Origin: an uncultured Oscillospiraceae bacterium
GTDB lineage: Bacteria; Bacillota; Clostridia; Oscillospirales; Ruminococcaceae
Assembly (NCBI GenBank): GCA_949285935.1
Contig: CASEAH010000081.1
Location: 1-57,831 of the forward strand
DNA: 57,831 bases
Direction: 5' to 3'
Below the pieces are notes generated by a model. The model searched no databases. It was given only the letters and a program-made list of their open reading frames with translations, and was not told the DNA's origin. Shown in pieces: positions 16,677-24,262 of this stretch. Within the stretch, counting starts at the first letter, position 1. Every line of letters begins with the position of its first letter. Made by a program: the position numbers and the translations under genes.

Positions 16677-17363
16677 TCAGTCAAACCGCCGGCATAAGGC
16701 ATATTTGGAACAGGCTCCCGCCCGCCGCCCCGGGATCTGCACCGCCATGCGGACCACATCGGGCAAAAAAGCGTCGTATTTGACCTCCAGCACCGTGAGG
16801 TCCTCCAGCACATTCAAATAAAAAAGCTGGGGATTAAAAAAATCCACACTGCCAAGGCCGGAACGCACATTGCGGTCCAGGGTGATCCGGACATTGCCGG
16901 GAACATAGGAGAAAGCTTCCCGGTCATAGCATACGATGGTCCGGGGACGCAGGCATTGTCCCTGCAGCTTGCTGTAAAATTCTGCCGCCAGGGGGTCCCG
17001 GCAGTCACGTAAAAAATGGCACTCTCCGGCCAGGAGCCGTTCTCCATCTTCCCGGGATAGCCGGATACTGCGCTTGCCGCACAGCCCGCGGGTTTTCCAT
17101 TTCTTTTCCAGACGCAGGAAGCCGGTATCCGTACCATAGTAGCGCAGGCGAAATTTTTCCCGGCGGTCCACGCCGTCCAGTTTTTCCCTCAGTGCACTGT
17201 CGTAAGGGGTATCAAAATACAGGCTGGTGACCCGATAGCTTCCTTCCGGCCCGGCATACCGGTCATGGGGGAACAGCTTGCGCAGCCGTCCGGAAAGCAC
17301 CAGATCCTCCAAAGGAGAGATCTGGTGCTTGTATTCATGGCGCAGCCTGGGAGGCTCAGTCAT
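16677..17363 (-). CDS. VTC-domain polyphosphate polymerase-like protein
   Basis: The 228-residue soluble domain is a triphosphate-tunnel fold of the VTC type. Charged strands line the tunnel: RHEYKHQIS at the N-terminus, SLYFDT, KFRLRYYG, LEKKWK, YDREAF, RITLDRNVR and LEVKYDAFLP. These are the Lys/Arg/Glu residues that bind ATP and growing polyphosphate in yeast Vtc4. The ATG at 17363 overlaps the end of the lipoprotein gene by eight bases; another in-frame ATG lies at 17372. Bacterial members lack the SPX domain of yeast, as here. With DUF4956 beside it, it probably makes polyphosphate at the membrane. Confidence 0.87.
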   Translation of the reverse strand: MTEPPRLRHEYKHQISPLEDLVLSGRLRKLFPHDRYAGPEGSYRVTSLYFDTPYDSALREKLDGVDRREKFRLRYYGTDTGFLRLEKKWKTRGLCGKRSIRLSREDGERLLAGECHFLRDCRDPLAAEFYSKLQGQCLRPRTIVCYDREAFSYVPGNVRITLDRNVRSGLGSVDFFNPQLFYLNVLEDLTVLEVKYDAFLPDVVRMAVQIPGRRAGACSKYALCRRFD

Positions 17364-18429
17364 TCCGGTCATCATAGTTGGTATCCCGATAATTGGTGTT
17401 GCCATAATCGGTGGAGCGGCTGCTGCCGGAACCATAGTCGGTGTCTTTGTAGTCGGTCACGCCGTCGTTGTTGGGGCCGTAGTCGGTATCCTTGTAATCG
17501 GTGACACCGTCGTTGTTGGGGCCGTAGTCGGTATCCTTGTAATCGGTCACGCCGTCGTTGTTGGGGCCATAGTCGGTGTCTTTGTAGTCGGTCACGCCGT
17601 CGTTGTTGGGACCATAGTCGGTATCTTTGTAATCCGTCACACCGTCGTTGTTGGGGCCGTAGTCGGTATCCTTGTAATCGGTGACGCCGTCATGGTCGGG
17701 ACCATAATCGGTGTCATCGTAGTCCTGAAAATCGGTGTCCATTTCCACTACCTTGCCGGTGACGGCATTGATTTCATACTCATATTCCACGCCGTCCAGT
17801 ACAAATTTTACTTCGTACTCCCCGTCCTTCAAATCGTACTCTTTTTCCAAAAACTCAATGTCATCCCGGTCCAGCTGTGCAGAGAGGATCTTCCGGGCGG
17901 CAGCGGTACTGATGTACCCCTGGTCATCGTAATCGTCATCGTCCAGAGCAACGGTCTTGGATCCGATCTGATCGGCCTCCACCACGGTGCGCACCGCGTC
18001 GGCCAACTCATCCAGGAAGTTGTCGTTGGGATATTTGGAGCCGCGCTCCAGCTTGAGGATGATATTTTTCTCGTGGCCGTCTATGGTGGCGTCAAAATAT
18101 CCGCCCCGCTCGATTCGGGAAACCAGTTCGCCAATGACCGTCTTGCAGGACTTTCCCTGGTAACCGGTATAGGAAGCAAGGACGTCCCGGCCGTCTTTAT
18201 TGAGTCCGGTAAGAGATACTACTTTTCCTTCTTCATTGTAGTGCATTTCAATTTCGGGGTTTACACTCAGCAGCAGGGTGCCAACGCCGCCTTCCGAAAC
18301 CTGCAGGGGGTCGGAGGACGCGGATCCCTGAACAGGACCGGCAGGGGACCCGCAGGCGGTCAACGCAGCCAGGATCAATGCGGCGGCCAGAGCCAGCCCC
18401 AAACGTTTGACATGGAAAAATTGTTTCAT
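17356..18429 (-). CDS. Lipoprotein with RsgI-like motif, PepSY-like domain and Asp-rich repeats
   Basis: The 357-residue product starts at the ATG at 18429 (SD GGGAG about 10 bases upstream; the ATG at 18438 is too close to it). A signal peptide ends in the lipobox LTAC (Cys26). Next comes TLLLSVNPEIEMHYN (about residues 51-65) followed by LTGLNKDG, very like the extracellular part of RsgI, including the Asn-Pro pair (57-58). A PepSY-like segment (about 175-235, from the ISTAAARKIL segment to EYEINAVTGKV) follows. The tail is six tandem copies of a 15-residue unit, DTDYGPNNDGVTDYK, then a degenerate end. It lacks the cytoplasmic anti-sigma domain. The same repeats occur in the RsgI product of the adjacent operon. 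It is first in the operon with VTC, DUF4956 and CotH. Confidence 0.85.
   Translation of the reverse strand: MKQFFHVKRLGLALAAALILAALTACGSPAGPVQGSASSDPLQVSEGGVGTLLLSVNPEIEMHYNEEGKVVSLTGLNKDGRDVLASYTGYQGKSCKTVIGELVSRIERGGYFDATIDGHEKNIILKLERGSKYPNDNFLDELADAVRTVVEADQIGSKTVALDDDDYDDQGYISTAAARKILSAQLDRDDIEFLEKEYDLKDGEYEVKFVLDGVEYEYEINAVTGKVVEMDTDFQDYDDTDYGPDHDGVTDYKDTDYGPNNDGVTDYKDTDYGPNNDGVTDYKDTDYGPNNDGVTDYKDTDYGPNNDGVTDYKDTDYGPNNDGVTDYKDTDYGSGSSRSTDYGNTNYRDTNYDDRND
17446..17715 (-). repeat. Six 45-bp tandem repeats inside the lipoprotein gene
   Basis: Six in-frame 45-bp units encode the 15-residue repeat. The first reads GPDHDGVTDYK and the other five GPNNDGVTDYK. The units differ at synonymous positions, so they are not a very recent expansion, but their protein sequence is almost invariant. 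The opposite strand is open for 389 codons only because of this periodicity. Confidence 0.95.
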
Positions 18430-18549
18430 TCTGTTCATCTCCCTTAAAAACAGCAGATTGTTGCATCAAATCAGCGGTACGACGTCGTCTGCCGGAAACC
18501 GGGATCCCAGGATCCCATGATTTCTTTGGCCTTTCCGGCTTACACAGAC

Positions 18550-18581
18550 AGAATACGGAGGAAACTTTCCCAAACCGGGGT
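18550..18581 (-). promoter_or_regulatory. Candidate SigI-dependent promoter of the lipoprotein-VTC-DUF4956-CotH operon
   Basis: Read on the minus strand, ACCCC (18581-18577) is followed after exactly 18 bases by CCGTATTCT (18558-18550). The same layout, CCCCC-N18-CCGTATTCT, precedes sigI at 20501-20470. SigI-type promoters are known for a C-rich -35 element and a CG-containing -10 element. The element lies about 120 bases before the lipoprotein start. No convincing sigma-A promoter is visible in this 228-base gap. Confidence 0.65.
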
Positions 18582-18657
18582 CGCCGGATCATTTTTTTAA
18601 AAATTTTTTTCAGTCCCCGCATTGGCGTTACCAAAGCTCACGAAAATCCTGTGGGCT

Positions 18658-19704
18658 TCAGCGGTCCTCCGTGTCTCTGTCGGCATAATCGGTGTCACCG
18701 TCCGTATAGGATGCTCCATGGGAGGGTTGGTAGTTGGTATCTCCGCTGCCTTGGTCATCCGGGGAGGTTCCCGGGTCATAATCGCTGTTTTGCCCGTTGG
18801 CTTCCGCCTCAACGGCAGAACTGCTGTGTGTATCTTTATAATCGGTTGCGCCGTCGTTATTGGGCCCATAGTCGGTATCTCCATAATCGGTTACACCGTC
18901 ATTATTGGGGCCATAGTCGGTATCCCCATAGTCGGTTACGCCATCGTTGTTGGGGCCATAGTCGGTATCCCCATAGTCGGTTACGCCATCGTTGTTGGGG
19001 CCATAGTCGGTATCCCCATAGTCGGTGATGCCGTCGTTGTTGGGCCCATAATCCGTATCTTGATAGTTGGAATCCCCCGGTGACTGGGGAACGGCAGGGA
19101 TCACGACCTCTCCCATCCCCGGGGAGGAAGCCTGCCCGGAGTCCGGGCTGTCCAACCGGATCACCACGCTTTCCCCGTAGCGATCCTCCAGTTGCGTACG
19201 CACCTGCTCTTCTTCTTTTTCCCGCCAGGAAGGATCCGAACTGTTTACCGTGATGGAAATCGTGTCTCCATCCGACAGATACCCCATATCGATGGCCCGT
19301 TCCACCAGTTCGTCGGTGGCGGTATCCCGGGTTTTGCCCCGGTAATCGTAGCCCTGGATGAGGAGTGCGCCGTCGTCGTTAAGGCCCTGGAGCCCAAGCA
19401 CCCGCTCGGTGCGGCTGATGGTCATTTCCACGTCGGGGTTGATTTGAATGCGCAGGGTCCCGTATGCGGTGAAATTGGGGCGATAGTAGCCAAAGAAAGC
19501 CACACACAGGCAAGCCGCAGCGCCGGCCAGCGCCGCTGCTGTCTTCCAAAGGCGCGGACGGCTTTTTTCTCCAGGACGCAGCGGGATGACCTCCTGCACC
19601 GTATCTCCCACCTGGTAGCGGAGATTGGCTACCTTGAGAAAATGTCCTGACTCGTCCAGCACCACCGCATAGGCCGGGTGGGTTTCCATCACCAGATATT
19701 TCAT
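18658..19704 (-). CDS. rsgI: RsgI-like anti-sigma factor with Asp-rich extracellular repeats
   Basis: The 348-residue protein begins with the RsgI-type cytoplasmic anti-sigma domain (residues 1-45, MKYLVMETHPAYAVVLDE onward), then one membrane span (about 54-73). Outside are YGTLRIQINPDVEM (81-94) and LQGLNDDG, the RsgI domain known to self-cleave at Asn-Pro in other Clostridia (here Asn89-Pro90). A linker, five copies of DTDYGPNNDGVTDYG (216-290) and an acidic Ser/Gly-rich tail complete it. There is no carbohydrate-binding or hydrolase module, which many clostridial RsgIs carry as sensor; the repeats may take that place. Its ATGA overlaps the sigI stop, with AAGGAGG inside sigI, so the two are translationally coupled. 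Confidence 0.9.
   Translation of the reverse strand: MKYLVMETHPAYAVVLDESGHFLKVANLRYQVGDTVQEVIPLRPGEKSRPRLWKTAAALAGAAACLCVAFFGYYRPNFTAYGTLRIQINPDVEMTISRTERVLGLQGLNDDGALLIQGYDYRGKTRDTATDELVERAIDMGYLSDGDTISITVNSSDPSWREKEEEQVRTQLEDRYGESVVIRLDSPDSGQASSPGMGEVVIPAVPQSPGDSNYQDTDYGPNNDGITDYGDTDYGPNNDGVTDYGDTDYGPNNDGVTDYGDTDYGPNNDGVTDYGDTDYGPNNDGATDYKDTHSSSAVEAEANGQNSDYDPGTSPDDQGSGDTNYQPSHGASYTDGDTDYADRDTEDR
18835..19059 (-). repeat. Five 45-bp tandem repeats inside rsgI
   Basis: Five in-frame 45-bp units encode DTDYGPNNDGxTDYG, where x is Ile, Val, Val, Val and Ala; the last unit ends in Lys. They match the repeats of the downstream lipoprotein almost residue for residue, apart from Gly against Lys at position 15. 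The DxD...NNDGxTD spacing recalls calcium-binding thrombospondin type 3-like or dockerin-like loops. Confidence 0.95.
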
Positions 19705-20444
19705 GCCTGTTTCCCTCCTTTCGTGGGCCCCAGCTGACAAAGATGGCCCCGAATGATTTCATAACCGTTGGTAAAGGCCAGAAGAATGGCCACCAGATAT
19801 TTTCGGTGTCTTTCCAGCGTCTTTTGATCGGTACCGGAGCCTGCCGCCAGTTCCCCCATGGGAAGACGGCCTGTCTGCTCCAGACGCTTCAGAAGCTGAG
19901 GATTGGCCCGGGCGTAGTCAAGTACCCTGCGGCAGGCCGCCATGGTACGTTCCTGGCGGGGGCAGTTATCCGCTACCTGGGAAAAGGAGATTCCCAGTCC
20001 CTCCAGTTTTTGGCCGAATTCCTGGATTTCCTTGCGGCTGGCTTCCCGCAAGGTGTAGGCTTCCATGGCATCTCCGCTGTCCGGAAGGGTATCCAGCAAG
20101 GGGCGATCTTCTTCCTCCTGGCTTCCCGCGGGGGTGTGAAGGGAAATCACGTTTCCGTGGCGCTTTTCCACCCGGTAATGGTCAATGAGCCGGTTGCGGA
20201 TTCCCCGGGCAGCATAGGAAAGAAACGTGCCTCTGCTTTGCTGATAGCTGAGGATAGCCTCGTAAAAAGCCAGCATGGCGATGCTCCATTCGTCCTCGTG
20301 GCCCTGCTCCGGGGCGGCATGGGTGAATTTAATCGTTTCGCTGCGGATAAACCCCATATATTGCTGGATCAGGGCATCCGCCAGCTGGGGATCCTCTTTG
20401 GCCCGAGCCACCAGTTCCCCCAGATCCTGTTTTGTTTCCATCAT
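19701..20444 (-). CDS. sigI: RNA polymerase sigma factor SigI
   Basis: The 247-residue sigma factor has a SigI-type N-terminal region 2 (IQQYMGFIRSETIKFTHAA, then DEWSIAMLAFYEAILSYQ and RGTFLSYAARGIRNRLIDH) and a C-terminal region characteristic of SigI and not of sigma-70 region 4. The start at 20444 follows GGAGGG by about 6 bases. It lies directly upstream of, and overlaps, rsgI, the usual partner that holds it inactive at the membrane. In Bacillus it responds to heat; in cellulolytic Clostridia it responds to extracellular polysaccharide sensed by RsgI. Here the putative target is the adjacent lipoprotein-polyphosphate-CotH operon, based on the shared promoter element. Confidence 0.92.
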   Translation of the reverse strand: MMETKQDLGELVARAKEDPQLADALIQQYMGFIRSETIKFTHAAPEQGHEDEWSIAMLAFYEAILSYQQSRGTFLSYAARGIRNRLIDHYRVEKRHGNVISLHTPAGSQEEEDRPLLDTLPDSGDAMEAYTLREASRKEIQEFGQKLEGLGISFSQVADNCPRQERTMAACRRVLDYARANPQLLKRLEQTGRLPMGELAAGSGTDQKTLERHRKYLVAILLAFTNGYEIIRGHLCQLGPTKGGKQA

Positions 20445-20469
20445 GAGATTCCCTCCATCCCCCAAGAAA

Positions 20470-20501
20470 AGAATACGGTACGGCCGCGGGATTTTCGGGG
20501 G
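20470..20501 (-). promoter_or_regulatory. Candidate SigI-dependent autoregulatory promoter of sigI-rsgI
   Basis: On the minus strand CCCCC (20501-20497), 18 bases, then CCGTATTCT (20478-20470), ending 26 bases before the sigI start. The nine-base downstream half is identical to the one at 18558-18550 and the spacing is equal. Confidence 0.65.
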
Positions 20502-21248
20502 AAATTCAAAAATTTGCGGCCGGGAAAACGGGCATATTTCCACAGTATATTCTCTATTGTACCACGATACAGGGAAGAGGAGGAGAAAGGAAAGGAAGAT
20601 GCAGGGGTAAAATTTTTGTAAATTTCTCCGCATTTTATGGAGGGACCTGCGAAAGAACCGTTGATTCACCGGTGAAGCAATGGAATACTTCCCGGCAAAG
20701 CAGCCGGCAGAGGCCGGATCATAACAGATATATACCGGTCCGGATCCGTTATGTTGGATAAAGCTGCAAGACCATCCGGACAGCCTGCCGGCACGGAGGC
20801 GCTGTGCAGGGGGCGGCTTCATAAAGTCCGACGCCATCACCTATGGAAGGCAGGCGCCTGGCGGAGAAGCCTGCCATAAAAAAGAAGCTGCGGCAAAATA
20901 GCCTCGCTGAAAAACGATGTACAGAAATCGGTGCCCCAAAGAAGCAGAACCGCTTGGTTAGAGGGCCGATTTTGATTGTTTATCTCTCATTCTTTGTGCA
21001 AACCGCAATTGCCTTTCCGTTTTGCAGCAGTCCTCTGTGATCCATCATGAGAGAAAAACAGGATCCCACGTGTCCGGGAATTCTTATTGATTCCTGTAAG
21101 CCCTGCGGAGCAGGGAAAACCGGGGAAAGATGATTTTTCGTCATACAAAAAAGATTGAGCTTTATCATTCAAAGCCGTCTGCCGCCGGCGAAAAAATCAG
21201 ACTGCTGCAAACTGCCGATAGGATAAAATCTAAAAATAGGCGGATGTA
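20502..21248. other. Intergenic stretch between sigI and the BlaI-type regulator
   Basis: No gene is supported. On the minus strand a TACAAT box near 20565 could serve sigI as a second promoter, but it has no good -35. From about 20905 a repeat module occurs (separate entry). The rest has no clear structure. Short frames here lack ribosome sites and family features. Confidence 0.5.
20905..21040 (+). repeat. Dispersed module S, copy 1 (hairpin plus TATCTCTC/TTTTGCAGCAG blocks)
   Basis: A terminator-like hairpin contains AAGAAGCAGAACCGCTT, followed by ATTGTTTATCTCTC and, about 40 bases on, TTTTGCAGCAG and CCTCT. The same blocks in the same order recur at 50808-50960. A looser version occurs at 25127-25283. 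It lies in non-coding DNA. Confidence 0.75.
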
Positions 21249-21298
21249 TTGACACGGATACTCTACGATTGTAGAATAATATTGTACTACAATTGTAG
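21249..21298 (+). promoter_or_regulatory. Promoter with two BlaI-type operator dyads
   Basis: TTGACA (21249-21254) and TAGAAT (21272-21277) are 17 bases apart. Two 12-base dyads, CTACGATTGTAG (21263-21274) and CTACAATTGTAG (21287-21298), cover the spacer/-10 and the start region. TACA/TGTA dyads of this kind are the known BlaI/MecI binding sites, so the repressor just downstream most likely controls its own operon. Confidence 0.85.
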
Positions 21299-21310
21299 AG
21301 GAGGAGCGCC

Positions 21311-21691
21311 ATGGATCCCAATATCATCCGCCGTCTGCCGGATGCCGAACTGGAGGTCATGCAGGCCCTGTGGTCCTGCACGCCCCCGGCAGACCGGGCT
21401 GCAATCGAAAAAAATCTTCACCGGGCCAGGCCTATGGCTGCAACCACCCTGCTGACACTGCTGGTCCGGCTGGGGGAAAAGGGGTTTGTGAATATCGAAA
21501 AAAGTGGGCGGAAAAGCATCTATACGCCTTGTGTTTCCCGGCAGGAATACCTGGCTGCTCAGGGGCGGAACTTTTGGGAAAAACTCTGCGGCGGCAGCGT
21601 GTCCACCTTTGCTGCCGCCCTGTGTGACAGCGGTTTATCCCGGGAAGAACTGGCCCAGCTGCGGGAACTGCTGGAGAAGGAGGCCCTATGA
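21311..21691 (+). CDS. BlaI/MecI-family transcriptional repressor
   Basis: The 126-residue winged-helix protein has the family pattern LPDAELEVMQALW at the start, TTLLTLLVRLGEKGFVNIEKSGR in the recognition helix and wing, and a short C-terminal dimerisation domain. A GAGGAGGAG site precedes the ATG. It overlaps the following M56 protease gene by four bases (ATGA). Known relatives are inactivated when a membrane M56 peptidase, triggered by a signal, cleaves them. Here the operon holds no beta-lactamase, so it regulates itself and possibly unlinked genes. Confidence 0.93.
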   Translation: MDPNIIRRLPDAELEVMQALWSCTPPADRAAIEKNLHRARPMAATTLLTLLVRLGEKGFVNIEKSGRKSIYTPCVSRQEYLAAQGRNFWEKLCGGSVSTFAAALCDSGLSREELAQLRELLEKEAL

Positions 21692-23571
21692 GTGTGGAAG
21701 TGCTGCTCCGGGGATTTTTTGCCCTGATCCTTTCCGGGGCCCTGGCTTATGCCATCTACGACAGAAACCAGCGGGAAACCATGGAAACTCTTCCGCCCAG
21801 GCAGCGCCGTTATGTGCCCTATCTGGCCAACTACCTGCTGCCCCTTTTCCTGCTGATCCTTGCAGTGGCCCTGCCCTTCCAGTACGACGGGCAGACCACT
21901 GTGCAGATGATCTTTTCCATGTGCTTTGAGATTTTTCTGCATATCAGTGTCTATTACGCCCTTTTGCTGCTGGCGCTGCCCCTGCTTCGCCGTACTCTCA
22001 GTGCCCGGGTCTGCGCAGTACTTTGGCTGCTGCCCAATTATCTCTACTTTACCCAGCAAAGCTTTATGCAGCTCCCCGGACCGCGCTGGGTGATCCGGGT
22101 CCCCGCGCCGGCGGTAAAAGCGGCGGAGATTTTGTGGCTGACCGGCTTTGCAGCGGTGCTGGGATGGAAAATAGTCGCCCACCTGCTGTTCCGGCGCAGT
22201 GTTTTGAAAGACGCCCGCCCGGTAACAGACCCCGGGATCCTGGCACTTTGGCGGGAGCAGCAGGCGGCGGCTGGAATGGAGCCAAAGAAGGGCGGCATTC
22301 CGCTGATGTACGCGTCCCGGGTCCGGACGCCCCTGACAGTGGGCTTCTTTCGGAAAACCCTTCGGGTGCTTCTGCCGGAGCGGAACTATACACAGGAGGA
22401 ACTGGTCCTTATCCTCCGCCATGAAATGATCCACATTGGCCGGGAAGACAGCTTTAACAAATTCTTTCTTACCTTCTGTACTGCCATGTGCTGGTTCAAT
22501 CCTCTTATGTGGATGGCCATGCGCCGCAGTGCCGATGATCTGGAACTGAGCTGTGATGAAACGGTCCTCCTCAACGCCGACGCCGGCACCCGCAGCCGTT
22601 ATGCCGATTTGCTGCTGCGCACAGCGGGAGATGAGCGGGGGTTCACCACCTGCCTTTCCGCTTCCGCTTCTGCCCTTCGCTACCGGCTGCGAAACGTCAT
22701 CAAGCCCCGGAAGCGCCTGGAGGGAGGTTTTGCGGTAGGGCTTGTCTTTTTCGGACTGATCATCAGCTGCGGCTATGTGGCGCTGGCCTATCCCATGGCC
22801 ACAGGGCAGGAAGGGATCTTCTACAGCGGGGATCTTTTGGAGCACCGGCTGCAAAGCGTCAGCCAGGTGGTGGACGGCGGCCTGCAGAATTATGTCTGTA
22901 CCGACGAAAATGCCCTGAACCGATATCTGGCGGAACTGCAGCTCTATGAACTGACCGGCAATTACTCCTTTTCTTCTCCGGGCAGGGAGATGATCCTGAT
23001 TTACCAGGGCCCCCGGGGCGTTTTTGGAGTCCACCTGCAGGATCAAACGGTAGGGGTGACCCCGCTGTACGACGAACAGCCGGAAAAACGGAATTATTAC
23101 CTGACAGAGCCGCTGGACTGGGAGAGGCTGGATGAACTGCTGATCCTTCCCCCGGAAACGGAAGAGGACCTTCCGCTCCCTCCCCAACTGATGCTTTATT
23201 TTAATGAAGAGGCCAACCCCGACGGCCAGCTGATGGAGGCGGAGGGTCATGTGCTGAATTTGGCGGTGGACGGCCAGGTACAGCCCGGCGGGGAGTCGCC
23301 GCCCTTTACCGGTCAGGCGCCGGGGATCAGCGGCATCGAGGCTGCAGAAGTACGGCTGTATTTTTCCCATGACCTGTATACGTCTTCCTACACGGTGGAA
23401 GTGGAAAACTGGGATCGGAGCGCAAGCCGTCAGCTGTTCAGTGAGGATCTGGAAGATCCCTTTCTCCTGCCGCTGGTTCCATACAGCGCCCATTATACCC
23501 TGTATGCCAACTTCCGGGATGGCGACGAGGTTTACGAGATGGCCTACCGGTTTGATGTGGAACTTCCTTAA
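21688..23571 (+). CDS. BlaR1-like M56 membrane metallopeptidase with unusual extracellular domain
   Basis: The 627-residue protein has four to five N-terminal membrane segments, a cytoplasmic zinc peptidase site HEMIH (245-249) with the downstream ELSCDE glutamate, and one further membrane span near residues 345-368. The C-terminal 260 residues face outside. In BlaR1 that part is a penicillin-binding sensor with an STxK serine, but here I see no such motif: it is an acidic domain of unknown type (from about 375 to 627). The protein probably senses a different signal and relieves repression by the BlaI-type neighbour. The start codon overlaps that gene. Confidence 0.87.
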   Translation: MSVEVLLRGFFALILSGALAYAIYDRNQRETMETLPPRQRRYVPYLANYLLPLFLLILAVALPFQYDGQTTVQMIFSMCFEIFLHISVYYALLLLALPLLRRTLSARVCAVLWLLPNYLYFTQQSFMQLPGPRWVIRVPAPAVKAAEILWLTGFAAVLGWKIVAHLLFRRSVLKDARPVTDPGILALWREQQAAAGMEPKKGGIPLMYASRVRTPLTVGFFRKTLRVLLPERNYTQEELVLILRHEMIHIGREDSFNKFFLTFCTAMCWFNPLMWMAMRRSADDLELSCDETVLLNADAGTRSRYADLLLRTAGDERGFTTCLSASASALRYRLRNVIKPRKRLEGGFAVGLVFFGLIISCGYVALAYPMATGQEGIFYSGDLLEHRLQSVSQVVDGGLQNYVCTDENALNRYLAELQLYELTGNYSFSSPGREMILIYQGPRGVFGVHLQDQTVGVTPLYDEQPEKRNYYLTEPLDWERLDELLILPPETEEDLPLPPQLMLYFNEEANPDGQLMEAEGHVLNLAVDGQVQPGGESPPFTGQAPGISGIEAAEVRLYFSHDLYTSSYTVEVENWDRSASRQLFSEDLEDPFLLPLVPYSAHYTLYANFRDGDEVYEMAYRFDVELP

Positions 23572-23611
23572 AATACGGAGGACGCGGGCGGCCGATGCCG
23601 TGGGGGATACA

Positions 23612-23640
23612 TTGCAAAGACCTTCCGGGCAAGGTATAAT
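23612..23640 (+). promoter_or_regulatory. Promoter of the TetR-family gene
   Basis: TTGCAA (23612-23617) and TATAAT (23635-23640), 17 bases apart, lie 59 bases before the start codon. Confidence 0.7.
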
Positions 23641-23698
23641 AAAACAAATTGGAGGGGTTTCCATCGCCTGCCCGGCTCACGGCAAAAGGGGGAAGAAA

Positions 23699-24262
23699 AT
23701 GTCGCAGCTGACCAAAAAAGCCATTACGGAAGCCTTTATTACGCTGCTGAATCAGCGCCCGCTGGATAAGATCACCGTAAAGGATATTGTAGACCGGTGC
23801 CAGATCAACCGGAACACCTTTTACTACCATTATCAGGACATTTATGCCCTGCTGGAGGAACTGATGCAGGAGGAGATCCGAAAGATCGTGGAAAACGCTC
23901 CTTCCATTGAGTCCTGGCAGGACGGATTTATTGAAGGGATCCAGTTTGCCCTCAGCAACCGTAAGGCGGTGTACCATGTGTACAATTCCGCCTACCGGGA
24001 ACTGCTGGCGCAATATCTGTTCCGGGTGGCGGACCGGATCCTGCCGGAATTTGTCGGCGCCAAATCTCAGGGGCTGGATGTATCTCCCCGGGATATGCGG
24101 ATCATCTGCGATTTTTACAAATACGCGCTGGCGGGGATCGTATTCCAGTGGATCCGCGGCGGTATGCAGGAGGAGTTGACCGAGGTGATCCGCCGGATCG
24201 GTGTGCTGTTTGAAGGGAATATCCGCAGCGCCCTGGTGAATGGGGCAGAGCACCCGCAATAG
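23699..24262 (+). CDS. TetR/AcrR-family transcriptional regulator
   Basis: The 187-residue protein starts at the ATG at 23699 behind an AAGGGGGA site. Residues 1-50 are a TetR-type DNA-binding domain (KKAITEAFITLLNQRPLDKI, then TVKDIVDRCQINRNTFYYHY). The C-terminal ligand domain resembles the DhaS-like TetR_C group. The next co-directional genes (DUF308, MMPL exporter and secreted coiled-coil protein) start 1.3 kb away after repeat-filled DNA. Control of that exporter is plausible by analogy with other TetR-MMPL pairs, but the distance makes it uncertain. Confidence 0.85.
   Translation: MSQLTKKAITEAFITLLNQRPLDKITVKDIVDRCQINRNTFYYHYQDIYALLEELMQEEIRKIVENAPSIESWQDGFIEGIQFALSNRKAVYHVYNSAYRELLAQYLFRVADRILPEFVGAKSQGLDVSPRDMRIICDFYKYALAGIVFQWIRGGMQEELTEVIRRIGVLFEGNIRSALVNGAEHPQ

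Noticed and set aside
17278-18447. A 389-codon plus-strand frame rich in Val, Gly and Ile repeats that looks like a membrane or silk-like protein
   Set aside because: It is the exact antisense of the Asp-rich 45-bp repeats of the lipoprotein gene, which has a signal peptide, lipobox and ribosome site. The plus-strand frame has no such support.
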